The notes under the pieces are model-generated. The model saw only the letters and a list, made by a program, of their open reading frames with translations, was not told where the DNA came from and ran no database searches. From assembly GCF_006476605.1 (NCBI RefSeq), contig NZ_ML636803.1:62001-126000 (forward strand): a stretch of 64,000 nt of DNA. Reading direction: 5' to 3'. The DNA is from Brucella gallinifaecis. GTDB taxonomy: Bacteria; Pseudomonadota; Alphaproteobacteria; Rhizobiales; Rhizobiaceae. Each line of letters begins with the position of its first letter. Position 1 is the stretch's first letter. Both the position numbers and the translations under genes were made by a program. Shown here piece after piece: positions 26,469 to 35,404 of the stretch.

Positions 26469-26550
26469 AAGAGGCCAGACCGGTCAAACAATGCTGTCTG
26501 GTTGATCGCATCGACCAGATGGATTTTTATGTAACTCAAGGAGAACAGAC

Positions 26551-26919
26551 GTGGCACGTATCGCTGGCGTCAACATCCCGACAAATAAGCGCGTAATCAT
26601 TGCGCTTCAGTACATTCACGGGATTGGACCAAAATTTGCTCGTCAGATCGTAACGAAAGTCGGTATTACCGATGATCGTCGCGTGAACCAGCTTTCGGAT
26701 GCTGAAGTGCTTCAGATCCGTGAAGCAATCGATGCTGAATACCGGGTTGAAGGTGACCTGCGTCGTGAAGTTTCGATGAACATCAAGCGCTTGATGGACC
26801 TTGGCTGCTATCGCGGTCTGCGCCATCGTCGTTCGCTGCCTGTTCGTGGTCAGCGTACGCATACCAATGCGCGTACCCGTAAGGGTCCTGCAAAGGCTAT
26901 CGCAGGTAAGAAGAAGTAA
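26551..26919 (+). CDS. rpsM: 30S ribosomal protein S13
   Basis: 122 residues from a GTG start; the RBS AAGGAGAA is 6-7 bases upstream. It begins (M)[29 protein letters not shown], has the H2TH-like core and [25 protein letters not shown], and ends in a basic tail reaching the tRNAs. S13 forms intersubunit bridges with L5. In E. coli the mRNA region before rpsM is the S4 repressor site; rpsD is not in this cluster. Confidence 0.98.
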   Translation: MARIAGVNIPTNKRVIIALQYIHGIGPKFARQIVTKVGITDDRRVNQLSDAEVLQIREAIDAEYRVEGDLRREVSMNIKRLMDLGCYRGLRHRRSLPVRGQRTHTNARTRKGPAKAIAGKKK

Positions 26920-26923
26920 TTTT

Positions 26924-26966
26924 CGGCAGAACCAATCGTTCTGCCGGGCTTGCCCGATAAACGGGC
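26924..26966 (+). promoter_or_regulatory. Tandem hairpins in the rpsM-rpsK spacer
   Basis: CGGCAGAAC/GTTCTGCCG (26924-26932 and 26938-26946, loop CAATC) is followed by GCCCG/CGGGC (26952-26956 and 26962-26966). No U-run follows. The 131-bp spacer is long for a ribosomal operon, so these may be regulatory or processing structures for rpsK-rpoA. Confidence 0.45.
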
Positions 26967-27050
26967 GGGTTCGGTGCTGGTCCTTATCAAAGGGCTGGTG
27001 GAGCCGCTGGAACTACGGCGGTGTCGAGATCGAGTTTTGAGAGGACTATC

Positions 27051-27440
27051 ATGGCTAAGGAAGCCCAGCGTATTCGCCGTCGCGAACGCAAAAACATTTC
27101 GTCGGGCGTTGCCCACGTTAATTCGACGTTTAACAACACCATGATCACCATCACGGATGCACAGGGTAATGCGATTGCTTGGTCATCTGCAGGTGCTCAG
27201 GGTTTCAAGGGTTCGCGTAAGTCGACCCCGTTTGCCGCACAGATCGCTGCTGAAGATTGCGCCAAAAAGGCACAGGAACATGGCATGCGCTCCCTCGAAG
27301 TAGAGGTTTGCGGACCGGGTTCTGGTCGTGAATCTGCGCTACGCGCCCTTCAGGCTGCTGGCTTTGTGATTACGTCGATCCGCGATGTTACGCCGATCCC
27401 GCACAATGGTTGCCGTCCGCGCAAGAAGCGCCGGGTCTAA
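27051..27440 (+). CDS. rpsK: 30S ribosomal protein S11
   Basis: 129 residues from the ATG at 27051, 6 bases after GAGAGGA; the upstream in-frame extension has no homology. [48 protein letters not shown] matches the family. S11 is on the platform near the Shine-Dalgarno helix. A tandem hairpin element precedes the gene. Confidence 0.98.
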   Translation: MAKEAQRIRRRERKNISSGVAHVNSTFNNTMITITDAQGNAIAWSSAGAQGFKGSRKSTPFAAQIAAEDCAKKAQEHGMRSLEVEVCGPGSGRESALRALQAAGFVITSIRDVTPIPHNGCRPRKKRRV

Positions 27441-27504
27441 TTTCTTTATATGCTGCATGAACCCTGAAATTAGTTTCCGGGTTCCTCTGCGGTTCTTCAC
27501 AGGA

Positions 27505-27527
27505 TCGCTACGATTGGATGGTAGCGA
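27505..27527 (+). promoter_or_regulatory. Hairpin before rpoA
   Basis: TCGCTAC (27505-27511) and GTAGCGA (27521-27527) form a 7-bp stem with a 9-base loop, ending about 22 bp before the rpoA ATG. It could modulate rpoA translation or processing; no direct evidence. Confidence 0.35.
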
Positions 27528-27548
27528 CAGTTGATAGAGGAAAAATAC

Positions 27549-28562
27549 ATGATCCAGAAAAACTGGCAGGAACTCATCAAGCCGAACAAGGTGGATTTTA
27601 TCACCAAAGGCTCTAATACGCATGCAACGGTTGTTGCTGAACCGCTGGAACGCGGCTTTGGTCTGACACTGGGCAATGCACTGCGTCGTGTTCTTCTGTC
27701 ATCGCTGCGTGGCGCTGCTGTTACTGCCGTTCAGATTGACGGCGTTCTGCACGAATTTTCTTCCATTCCGGGTGTCCGCGAAGATACCACGGATATTGTG
27801 TTGAACGTTAAGGAAATCGCTATCCGTATGGAAGGCGAAGGCCCGAAGCGTATGGTTGTACGCAAGGAAGGCCCGGGCGTTGTCACAGCTGGAGATATTC
27901 AGACTGTTGGCGATGTCGAGATCCTTAACCCGGATCATGTCATCTGCACGCTGGATGAAGGCGCTGAAATCCGTATGGAACTCACCGTCAACACCGGTAA
28001 GGGCTATGTGCCTGCCGATCGCAATCGTGCGGAAGATGCTCCAATCGGCCTTATTCCGGTTGACAGCCTTTATTCGCCGATCCGCAAGGTATCGTACAAG
28101 ATTGAGAACACCCGTGAAGGTCAGGTTCTCGATTATGACAAGCTGACGCTTAACATTGAAACCAATGGTTCGGTAAGCGGTGAAGATGCTGTTGCTTATG
28201 CAGCACGCATTCTTCAGGATCAGCTGGCTGTGTTCGTTAACTTCGAAGAGCCACAGAAGGAAGCTCCGCAGGAACAGGTTGCGGAACTTGCTTTCAATCC
28301 GGCTCTGCTCAAGAAGGTCGACGAACTCGAGCTGTCTGTACGTTCGGCAAACTGCCTGAAGAACGACAATATCGTCTATATCGGCGATCTGATCCAGAAG
28401 ACGGAAGCCGAGATGCTGCGGACTCCGAATTTCGGCCGCAAGTCGCTCAACGAGATCAAGGAAGTACTGGCGTCGATGGGGCTCCATCTGGGCATGGAAA
28501 TCCCAGCCTGGCCGCCTGAAAATATCGAAGATCTCGCCAAGCGCTACGAAGACCAATATTAA
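27549..28562 (+). CDS. rpoA: DNA-directed RNA polymerase subunit alpha
   Basis: 337 residues from the ATG at 27549 ([14 protein letters not shown]); an in-frame ATG at 27531 lies within the RBS context GATAGAGGAAAA and is not used. N-terminal dimerisation domain ([24 protein letters not shown]), linker after about residue 235, and C-terminal domain with [46 protein letters not shown], which binds UP elements and activators. Located between rpsK and rplQ as in most bacteria. Confidence 0.99.
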   Translation: MIQKNWQELIKPNKVDFITKGSNTHATVVAEPLERGFGLTLGNALRRVLLSSLRGAAVTAVQIDGVLHEFSSIPGVREDTTDIVLNVKEIAIRMEGEGPKRMVVRKEGPGVVTAGDIQTVGDVEILNPDHVICTLDEGAEIRMELTVNTGKGYVPADRNRAEDAPIGLIPVDSLYSPIRKVSYKIENTREGQVLDYDKLTLNIETNGSVSGEDAVAYAARILQDQLAVFVNFEEPQKEAPQEQVAELAFNPALLKKVDELELSVRSANCLKNDNIVYIGDLIQKTEAEMLRTPNFGRKSLNEIKEVLASMGLHLGMEIPAWPPENIEDLAKRYEDQY

Positions 28563-28603
28563 GACCGGACAATTCCGGCTGAACTGAATTAAAGGAGAAG
28601 GCC

Positions 28604-29032
28604 ATGCGCCACGGTAATGGACAGCGTAAGCTGAACCGCACTGCCTCGCATCGCAAGGCAATGTTCGCCAACATGGCGGCTTCGCTCATCGAGCACGAAC
28701 AGATTGTGACCACACTTCCTAAAGCCAAGGAAATTCGTCCAATCGTAGAAAAGCTTGTCACACTGGGCAAGCGCGGTGATCTGCATGCACGTCGTCAGGC
28801 GATTTCCGCCATCCGCGACGTCAAGCTGGTTGCAAAGCTTTTTGATACATTGGCTACACGTTATGCAACCCGCAATGGTGGCTATATTCGTATCATGAAG
28901 GCAGGCTTCCGCACCGGTGACAATGCACCGCTTGCAGTTGTCGAGTTCGTTGAACGCGATGTGGATGCAAAGGGTAAGGCTGATCGCGCACGCGTTGAAG
29001 CTGAGCTTGCTGCGGAAGCAGACGCAGCGTAA
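28604..29032 (+). CDS. rplQ: 50S ribosomal protein L17
   Basis: 142 residues. [58 protein letters not shown] is the diagnostic N-terminal domain. A C-terminal extension rich in Ala/Glu ([17 protein letters not shown]) is usual for alphaproteobacteria. RBS AAGGAGAAGG. Last gene of the alpha operon; an intrinsic terminator follows. Confidence 0.98.
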   Translation: MRHGNGQRKLNRTASHRKAMFANMAASLIEHEQIVTTLPKAKEIRPIVEKLVTLGKRGDLHARRQAISAIRDVKLVAKLFDTLATRYATRNGGYIRIMKAGFRTGDNAPLAVVEFVERDVDAKGKADRARVEAELAAEADAA

Positions 29033-29053
29033 TTCACACTGCGCAATGATTTT

Positions 29054-29085
29054 AAAAGGGTCGCCACTGGCGGCCCTTTTTCGTT
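29054..29085 (+). terminator. Rho-independent terminator after rplQ
   Basis: AAAAGGGTCGCC and GGCGGCCCTTTTT pair around a short loop, then TTTTTCGTTT. It closes the ribosomal cluster. Confidence 0.88.
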
Positions 29086-29219
29086 TCAAGTCTTATTTAT
29101 CTAATCATTACAAAGCTGTAATGGTTTTGCCATATTACAGCCCTTTATCCTTGGCCTTGTTGTCTCCATATTGTTTTCAACTTGATGAATCGGGTTTCGG
29201 AAAAAGTTGGAGTTTGCGA

Positions 29220-30653
29220 ATGAATTTGCGGCATTTTGGAATTACGAGTGTTGTTTTTGCTTATGTCTGCATGGCGGCATTGCCAGTATCAGCTCAGGAT
29301 AATCCTGCTCCGGCGCAGGGAAAGCAGATTCCGTTAAACCGTGCCGATATGCAGCTTTCCTTTGCACCGCTTGTCAAAGAGACGGCGCCTGCGGTGGTCA
29401 ATGTCTATGCAGCGCGGCAGGTACAGCAAAGACCATCTCCTTTTGCAGGCGATCCATTTTTCGAGCAGTTCTTCGGCAGGCAGTTTGGCGCAACCGGCAG
29501 GCTGCGGACTGAGCAATCGCTTGGTTCCGGTGTGATTGTGGATTCATCAGGTATCGTCGTGACCAACAATCATGTGATCAAGGATGCCGACGAAATCAAG
29601 GTTGCCTTGCCCGACGGACGTCAGCTTGAAAGCAAGGTTTTGCTTCGTGACGAAACAACTGATCTTGCTGTGCTCAAGATTGATGCGAAAGAGAAGTTCC
29701 CGGTTGTATCACTTGGAAACTCTGATGATGTTGAAGTGGGCGATCTTGTCCTTGCCATCGGAAATCCATTTGCTGTCGGACAGACGGTGACGAGCGGTAT
29801 CGTATCGGCGCAATCACGCACACAGGTCGGTGTTTCCGATTTCGATTTCTTTATTCAGACAGATGCTGCGATTAATCCCGGCAATTCTGGCGGCGGTCTG
29901 ATCGACATGCGTGGCCGGCTTATTGGAATCAATACGGCTATTTATTCGCGCTCAGGTGGTTCTGTGGGAATTGGCTTTGCTATTCCGTCCAATATGGTTC
30001 GCGCAGTTGTTGATGCTGCATTGAGTGGAAGCACAAGTTTTGCGCGTCCTTTTATCGGGGCTACATTCCAGAATATCACACCGGATGTTGCCGAAGGCCT
30101 TGGTATGGATAAATCGTTTGGCGTATTGGTTACAGCGATAACCAAAGGAGGGCCGGCAGAGCAGGCTGGTTTGAAAGTCGGTGATGTTGTCCTTTCGGTG
30201 CAGGGCGTGCGTGTGGATAATATCGACGTACTCGGTTATCGTCTTTCTACCGCAGGTATCGGTAATACGGTTAATCTGGACATTGTGCGCAATGGCAAAG
30301 ACAGCAAACTGCCGGTGAAACTGGCAAAAGAGCCGGAAACCAAGCCACAGCAGAAACAGATAATTAAAGGCGATAACCCTTTTGAAGGTGCTGTGGTTGA
30401 GGAAATCACGCCTGCAATGGCGTCGAAGATGCGGCTGCGCCCGGGATCGCGTGGGGTGATTGTTACGGATGTTGTTGTTAATTCGCAGGCGGCACAGCTT
30501 GGCTTGCGTCAACGTGATATTATCCGTGCAATCAACGGCAATCCGATACGAACAATCAATGATTTGACAATGGCGCTCAATGGTGGCCGCGGTCTGGCAT
30601 GGCGGCTTGAAGTGGAGCGTAATGGTGCATTGATCCGGCAGTTTGTGCGCTGA
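29220..30653 (+). CDS. Periplasmic Do-like serine endoprotease (DegP/DegQ family)
   Basis: 477 residues from the ATG at 29220. A cleavable signal peptide ends near VSA-QD (after residue 25). The trypsin-like domain has the triad H118 (TNNHVI), D148 (TDLAVLKID) and S223 (NPGNSGG). Two PDZ domains follow (about residues 265-360 and 385-470; GVLVTAITKGGPAEQAGLKVGDVVLSV and GVIVTDVVVNSQAAQLGLRQRDIIRAI). Such proteases degrade or hold misfolded envelope proteins. It is somewhat short beside classic Brucella HtrA (about 513 aa, recalled), so it is better called a Do-family paralogue. A diverged MITE end and a strong terminator follow. Confidence 0.93.
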   Translation: MNLRHFGITSVVFAYVCMAALPVSAQDNPAPAQGKQIPLNRADMQLSFAPLVKETAPAVVNVYAARQVQQRPSPFAGDPFFEQFFGRQFGATGRLRTEQSLGSGVIVDSSGIVVTNNHVIKDADEIKVALPDGRQLESKVLLRDETTDLAVLKIDAKEKFPVVSLGNSDDVEVGDLVLAIGNPFAVGQTVTSGIVSAQSRTQVGVSDFDFFIQTDAAINPGNSGGGLIDMRGRLIGINTAIYSRSGGSVGIGFAIPSNMVRAVVDAALSGSTSFARPFIGATFQNITPDVAEGLGMDKSFGVLVTAITKGGPAEQAGLKVGDVVLSVQGVRVDNIDVLGYRLSTAGIGNTVNLDIVRNGKDSKLPVKLAKEPETKPQQKQIIKGDNPFEGAVVEEITPAMASKMRLRPGSRGVIVTDVVVNSQAAQLGLRQRDIIRAINGNPIRTINDLTMALNGGRGLAWRLEVERNGALIRQFVR

Positions 30654-30663
30654 GCGCATTGCC

Positions 30664-30688
30664 GTCAAATTAATGAGTCCTGATCCTA
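30664..30688. repeat. Solitary diverged terminal inverted repeat of the MITE at 52940-53211
   Basis: 25 bases beginning TCAAATTAATGAGTCCTG match the right end of the 52940-53211 element at 22 of 25 positions. The other end is not seen nearby, so this is either a remnant of an excised or deleted copy or a conserved motif captured at the 3' end of the protease gene. Confidence 0.6.
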
Positions 30689-30697
30689 AAAGTTGCA

Positions 30698-30740
30698 TGT
30701 TGTTTCAGGCGGGACTATGCCTGAAACAACAGTTGTTTTT
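30698..30740 (+). terminator. Rho-independent terminator after the Do-like protease gene
   Basis: TGTTGTTTCAGGC (30698-30710) and GCCTGAAACAACA (30719-30731) are perfectly complementary with an 8-base loop, followed by GTTGTTTTTG. It isolates rarA, which starts 21-63 bp later. Confidence 0.82.
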
Positions 30741-30760
30741 GTGGTATCGAGCGAAGTAAA

Positions 30761-32077
30761 ATGAGCGATCTATTTTCTACTGCGGCTGACCCTAATGCCG
30801 ATCGTAACAGGCCGCTTGCTGATCGGCTTCGCCCACGACAACTTTTTGAAGTGACGGGGCAGGAGCATCTGACTGGTCCAGAAGGTGTATTGACGCGAAT
30901 GATTGCTTCCGGCTCGCTTGGTTCCATGATCTTCTGGGGGCCGCCAGGAACTGGAAAAACCACGGCTGCCAGATTGCTTGCAGGCGAGACTGAACTTGCA
31001 TTTGAGCAAATTTCTGCGATTTTTTCCGGTGTCGCTGATCTTAAAAGAGTTTTTGAATCAGCGCGAGCGCGGCGCATGTCTGGCCGCCAGACTTTGCTGT
31101 TTGTGGATGAGATTCATCGATTTAATCGGGCACAGCAGGATAGTTTTCTGCCTGTAATGGAAGATGGCACTGTTATTCTCATAGGTGCGACGACAGAAAA
31201 TCCTTCCTTTGAATTGAATGCCGCTTTGCTGTCGCGGGCGAGGGTGCTCACTTTTCATCCGCATGATGCAGCGAGCATTGCAACGCTTCTGACCCGTGCT
31301 GAAGAGCAGGAGGGACGTCCATTACCGCTGGATGAGGAAGCGCGGGCAAGTCTTATCCGTATGGCCGATGGAGATGGCCGTGCTGCTTTGACACTTGCCG
31401 AGGAAGTGTGGCGGGCCGCCAGACCTGACGAAATTTTCGATGCCGGGAAGTTGCAGGACGTGGTTCAGCGTCGCGCGCCGGTTTATGACAAGGGGCAGGA
31501 CGGTCATTACAATCTGATTTCTGCGCTGCATAAATCTGTGCGTGGGTCTGATCCTGATGCCGCACTCTATTATCTTTGCCGCATGTTTGATGCGGGCGAA
31601 GATCCACTTTATCTGGGGCGTCGTCTTGTCCGTATGGCGGTTGAAGATATAGGCCTTGCTGATCCGCAGGCGCTTGCTATCTGCAATGCGGCCAAGGATG
31701 CCTATGATTATCTCGGCTCTCCTGAAGGCGAGCTGGCATTGGCGCAGGCCTGTGTTTATCTGGCAACCGCGCCAAAATCCAATGCTGTTTATATGGCCTA
31801 TAAAGCATCTACGCGTGCTGCAAAGGAAAACGGTTCTTTGCTGCCGCCCAAGCATATTCTTAATGCGCCAACCAAACTTATGAAGAGTGAAGGCTATGGC
31901 GATGGTTATGCTTATGATCATGACCAGCCAGACGCTTTTTCTGGGCAGGATTATTTCCCGGAAGCGATGGGACGACAGGTGTTCTATGATCCACCAGAAC
32001 GCGGTTTTGAACGGGAAATCCGCAAGAGGCTTGATTACTGGTCGCGCTTGAGAGCTGAGCGCCGGAGCGGGTACTGA
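30761..32077 (+). CDS. rarA: Replication-associated recombination protein A (AAA+ ATPase, RarA/MgsA)
   Basis: 438 residues. An N-terminal RPL-DRLRPRQLFEVTGQEHL clamp-loader-like region precedes Walker A GPPGTGKTT (K66), Walker B FVDEIHRFN, sensor GATTENPSFE, and the C-terminal tetramerisation domain (YYLCRMFDAGEDPLYLGRRLVRMAVEDIGLADP; APKSNAVYMAY; PTKLMKSEGYG). RarA acts at stalled replication forks with RecA and SSB. Full length compared with E. coli RarA (447). It stands alone between terminators; recA lies 1.9 kb downstream. Confidence 0.96.
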   Translation: MSDLFSTAADPNADRNRPLADRLRPRQLFEVTGQEHLTGPEGVLTRMIASGSLGSMIFWGPPGTGKTTAARLLAGETELAFEQISAIFSGVADLKRVFESARARRMSGRQTLLFVDEIHRFNRAQQDSFLPVMEDGTVILIGATTENPSFELNAALLSRARVLTFHPHDAASIATLLTRAEEQEGRPLPLDEEARASLIRMADGDGRAALTLAEEVWRAARPDEIFDAGKLQDVVQRRAPVYDKGQDGHYNLISALHKSVRGSDPDAALYYLCRMFDAGEDPLYLGRRLVRMAVEDIGLADPQALAICNAAKDAYDYLGSPEGELALAQACVYLATAPKSNAVYMAYKASTRAAKENGSLLPPKHILNAPTKLMKSEGYGDGYAYDHDQPDAFSGQDYFPEAMGRQVFYDPPERGFEREIRKRLDYWSRLRAERRSGY

Positions 32078-32335
32078 TTGGCGCTGCCAAAATTGCGGAA
32101 ACAGATTATTATGTCATAATTCAGCCTTCATCTATCGTGGTAAAGTCCGAATAAATACAACTTATGGTTTTAATTAACTGATATGCTGTGGCTCATTTCA
32201 TTAATAATTTCAATGGTCGGGCAACCTACAGACGCATCTGTAAACCATTTGATAACTACAAATATATCAATGGCTTAGTTAATTGCCTTTTACTGTTTAA
32301 AATTTATCGAAATTTTTAATTCCGATGAGGGTTCC

Positions 32336-32920
32336 ATGACGCGCGTTTTATTGCTCGTTGCGCTCGTTATTCTCGGTGGTTGCGCAACCGCCCCGCGGCA
32401 GACCAGCAATGTATGTGCTGTTTTTGATCAGCGTGATGGCTGGATTAATAACTGGCAGAAGGATGCAACACGTGTTTCGCGTGAGTTTGGTGTGCCCGTG
32501 CATGTGCTGATGGCAACTATCTATACTGAGTCCGGGTTCCGTCCTTACGCACGACCACCGCGTACGAAGCTGCTTGGCTTTATTCCATGGAAGCGTGCGT
32601 CGAGCGCCTATGGCTATTCGCAGGCGCTGAACGGAACCTGGGATCGTTACAAGCGCGAAACGGGACGTTGGACAGCTTCACGCAGCAATTTTGGCGATGC
32701 TATTCATTTTATCGGTTGGTATCATAATGAAAGTAACCGAAGAAATGGCATAAGCCGTAATGATGCCTACAGGCTTTATCTTGCCTATTATTCCGGTCAC
32801 GGTGGCTATGCCCGCGGTGTGTGGCGCAATAGTTCTACAGCCTTGAACGGTGCAAAACGGGCTCAGAACATGGCTAGCCGCTATGCTGCGCAATTGCGCT
32901 CTTGTGGGCGGATGGGCTAA
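32336..32920 (+). CDS. Lipoprotein with lytic transglycosylase-like (SLT) domain
   Basis: 194 residues. Signal peptide with lipobox LGGC gives lipid-modified C16. The mature domain contains the lysozyme-like motif VHVLMATIYTESGFRP with catalytic-type E65, then the SAYGYSQAL and W-rich DAIHFIGWYHNESNRRNGISRNDAYRLYLAYYSGHGGYARGVW segment characteristic of the SLT fold. It would act on peptidoglycan from the outer membrane inner leaflet; activity is inferred from the motif. The 258-bp AT-rich spacer before it holds no recognisable gene. A 108-bp gap leads to the OmpA-type lipoprotein, possibly co-transcribed. Confidence 0.85.
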   Translation: MTRVLLLVALVILGGCATAPRQTSNVCAVFDQRDGWINNWQKDATRVSREFGVPVHVLMATIYTESGFRPYARPPRTKLLGFIPWKRASSAYGYSQALNGTWDRYKRETGRWTASRSNFGDAIHFIGWYHNESNRRNGISRNDAYRLYLAYYSGHGGYARGVWRNSSTALNGAKRAQNMASRYAAQLRSCGRMG

Positions 32921-33028
32921 AATATCTCAAAAATGCGTCAAAACTGGCATCAGGGGATTTAAGGTCACCATCCAGCCGCAATAAAAGTTATCATTCGCGG
33001 CGAATCGAACATTGAGGATCATCTTTTT

Positions 33029-33700
33029 ATGCTGAAGAAACTCGGGATTGTCTTTATCGGGGCCACATTTTTGGCTGGCTGCACTTCAACCGACCCATAT
33101 ACAGGCCAAGAAAAGATGTCGAACACCGCGGGTGGTGCTGCAATCGGTGCCGCCGTTGGCGCTTTGGGTGGTCTGATGGTTGGTGGTTCCAGTCGTGCGC
33201 AGCGTAATGCTGTTCTGATCGGTGCTGGTATTGGTGCGCTTGGTGGTGGTGCAATCGGCAATTATATGGATCGTCAGGAATCCGAGTTGCGTAATCAGCT
33301 TCAGGGGACGGGCGTTTCAGTTACCCGCAATGGCGACCAGATTATTCTGAACATGCCTTCAGCCATTACCTTTGATACCGATCAGGATCAGGTGAAAAGC
33401 CAGTTCTATCCAACGCTTAATTCGGTAGCGATTGTTCTGCGCAAGTTTAATCAGACATTGGTTGATGTGTATGGCTTTACCGACTCGACAGGTAGTGCAA
33501 GCTATAATCAGGGGCTGTCGCAGCGCCGTGCGGCTTCTGTAGCAAGCTATCTTGGATCTCAGGGCATTGATCCGCGTCGCTTTGCTGTTATCGGTTATGG
33601 TGCAAGCCAGCCGGTTGCCAGCAATGCAACGCCTGAAGGACGTGCGCAGAATCGCCGTGTGGAAATTCAGATTTCCCCGTTGCGGGGCGCAGCGCAGTAA
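33029..33700 (+). CDS. OmpA-family lipoprotein with glycine-zipper domain
   Basis: 223 residues. Lipobox LAGC gives lipidated C18. Residues about 33-80 form a glycine zipper (GGAAIGAAVGALGGLMVGG and LIGAGIGALGGGAIGNYMD). The C-terminal OmpA-like domain has TFDTDQDQVKSQFYPTLNSV, GFTDSTGSASYNQGLSQRRAASVASYL and GYGASQPVASNATPEGRAQNRRVEI, including the Asp/Arg residues that bind diaminopimelate in peptidoglycan. Architecture is like E. coli YiaD. It anchors the outer membrane to the wall. A terminator follows. Confidence 0.93.
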   Translation: MLKKLGIVFIGATFLAGCTSTDPYTGQEKMSNTAGGAAIGAAVGALGGLMVGGSSRAQRNAVLIGAGIGALGGGAIGNYMDRQESELRNQLQGTGVSVTRNGDQIILNMPSAITFDTDQDQVKSQFYPTLNSVAIVLRKFNQTLVDVYGFTDSTGSASYNQGLSQRRAASVASYLGSQGIDPRRFAVIGYGASQPVASNATPEGRAQNRRVEIQISPLRGAAQ

Positions 33701-33730
33701 ATTCAGTAATTGCGATAGTAGCATTTTTTG

Positions 33731-33762
33731 ACGCAGTTTCTCGAAAGAGAGGCTGCGTTTTC
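33731..33762 (+). terminator. Rho-independent terminator after the OmpA-type lipoprotein gene
   Basis: ACGCAG-TT-TCTC, GAAA loop, GAGA-GG-CTGCGT then TTTTC. The stem is 10 bp with a small internal loop. Confidence 0.8.
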
Positions 33763-33853
33763 ATATTCTGATGGTCAATAGAATGATGAATTTGGGGGAT
33801 TTTTAAAACTAATGCGTGGACAGATTGGCATCTTTTAGCTCTTGAATATTACA

Positions 33854-33868
33854 GAACAATAAAAGAAC
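33854..33868 (+). promoter_or_regulatory. LexA (SOS) box upstream of recA
   Basis: GAAC at 33854-33857 and GAAC at 33865-33868 separated by 7 bases: the reverse complement of the GTTC-N7-GTTC direct repeat recognised by alphaproteobacterial LexA. It is 122 bp before the recA start. A TTGACT at 33893-33898 and TTGCAA-N17-TACAAA at 33907-33935 are promoter candidates downstream. Confidence 0.78.
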
Positions 33869-33989
33869 AAATTTTTTTATTGTTGAAAAACATTGACTTA
33901 GTTGTATTGCAAAATGAGAACAAAACGGATACAAATAGATATTGGCGGTGAGCCGACGGGCTTCTGGCGAGACAAGAGGATAGTGTAAG

Positions 33990-35075
33990 ATGTCTCAGAA
34001 ATCATTGCGACTCGTTGAGGATAATTCAGTGGATAAGACAAAGGCACTTGATGCGGCGCTGTCGCAAATTGAACGTGCATTCGGCAAAGGCTCTATTATG
34101 CGGCTCGGCCAGAATGAGGTCGTCGATATTGAGACTGTTCCAACTGGTTCGCTCTCGCTTGATATAGCGCTGGGCATCGGTGGTTTGCCTAAAGGACGCA
34201 TAGTCGAAATTTATGGTCCTGAAAGCTCAGGCAAGACGACGCTTGCACTGCATACAATTGCGGAAGCGCAGAAGAAGGGCGGCATTTGCGCATTCGTTGA
34301 TGCAGAACATGCGCTTGATCCGGTTTATGCACGCAAGCTTGGCGTTGACCTTGAAAACCTGTTGATCTCGCAGCCTGATACGGGCGAGCAGGCGCTTGAA
34401 ATTACGGATACGCTTGTGCGCTCCGGTGCTATTGACGTTCTTGTTGTTGATTCGGTTGCAGCGCTTACGCCCCGCGCGGAAATTGAAGGCGAAATGGGCG
34501 ATTCTCTGCCCGGCCTGCAGGCTCGCTTGATGAGCCAGGCACTGCGTAAGCTAACCGCTTCGATTTCGCGTTCTAACTGTATGGTTATTTTCATTAACCA
34601 GATTCGTATGAAAATCGGTGTCATGTTCGGTTCGCCCGAAACAACGACCGGTGGTAACGCATTGAAGTTTTATGCATCGGTGCGTCTTGATATTCGTCGT
34701 ATTGGCTCGATCAAGGAGCGCGATGAAGTGGTCGGCAATCAGACCCGTGTGAAAGTGGTAAAGAACAAGCTTGCCCCTCCATTCAAGCAGGTTGAGTTTG
34801 ATATTATGTATGGCGCGGGTGTTTCCAAGACGGGTGAATTAATTGATCTTGGTGTGAAGGCTGGCATTGTTGAAAAGTCAGGTGCATGGTTCTCGTATAA
34901 TTCCCAGCGTCTTGGGCAGGGGCGTGAGAATGCCAAGCAATATCTCACGAGCAATCCGGAAGTTGCCAGAGAAATCGAAACAACACTTCGGCAAAATGCC
35001 GGTTTGATTGCCGAAAAATTTCTTGAAGATGGCGGTCCTGAAGCCGATGATGGGCCGGATGTAGCTGAAGCGTAG
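33990..35075 (+). CDS. recA: Recombinase RecA
   Basis: 361 residues. Walker [11 protein letters not shown] with K82; [35 protein letters not shown] covers the L2 DNA-binding loop; acidic C-terminal tail ([15 protein letters not shown]). RecA forms filaments on ssDNA for strand exchange and drives LexA autocleavage. A GAAC-N7-GAAC box upstream indicates SOS control. A strong terminator follows the stop. Confidence 0.99.
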   Translation: MSQKSLRLVEDNSVDKTKALDAALSQIERAFGKGSIMRLGQNEVVDIETVPTGSLSLDIALGIGGLPKGRIVEIYGPESSGKTTLALHTIAEAQKKGGICAFVDAEHALDPVYARKLGVDLENLLISQPDTGEQALEITDTLVRSGAIDVLVVDSVAALTPRAEIEGEMGDSLPGLQARLMSQALRKLTASISRSNCMVIFINQIRMKIGVMFGSPETTTGGNALKFYASVRLDIRRIGSIKERDEVVGNQTRVKVVKNKLAPPFKQVEFDIMYGAGVSKTGELIDLGVKAGIVEKSGAWFSYNSQRLGQGRENAKQYLTSNPEVAREIETTLRQNAGLIAEKFLEDGGPEADDGPDVAEA

Positions 35076-35103
35076 GCTTCTATTGTTATAGGATCAAAGC
35101 AAG

Positions 35104-35130
35104 CCCTGCACGATTGTGCAGGGTTTTTGT
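35104..35130 (+). terminator. Rho-independent terminator after recA
   Basis: CCCTGCAC, GATT loop, GTGCAGGG, then TTTTTGTT. Canonical intrinsic terminator 28 bp after the stop. The remaining 274 bp up to alaS contains no gene that I can support. Confidence 0.92.
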
Positions 35131-35404
35131 TATTTATGGCCAATAGTGTTGCATTGTTGCCGTTTTCTGTATTTGCGGCAGAAATTGCTTTTATAGCGCA
35201 CTCTGCTTATCTGGACAGAAAAGCAGTGCACCGTTAAAAGCGGACAACAGAAATTCCACCTCACGGGCTTTCCATTATCGGGCAGTCGAAGCGTGGCGGC
35301 AGAATATGCCGTAACTTGCCGCGTTCCTGCGGGTGGAGATCATATAATTGATGCGTTTTCAATTCCGCATCTTATGCATGGCAGAAAATGCCCAAGGATG
35401 AAAC

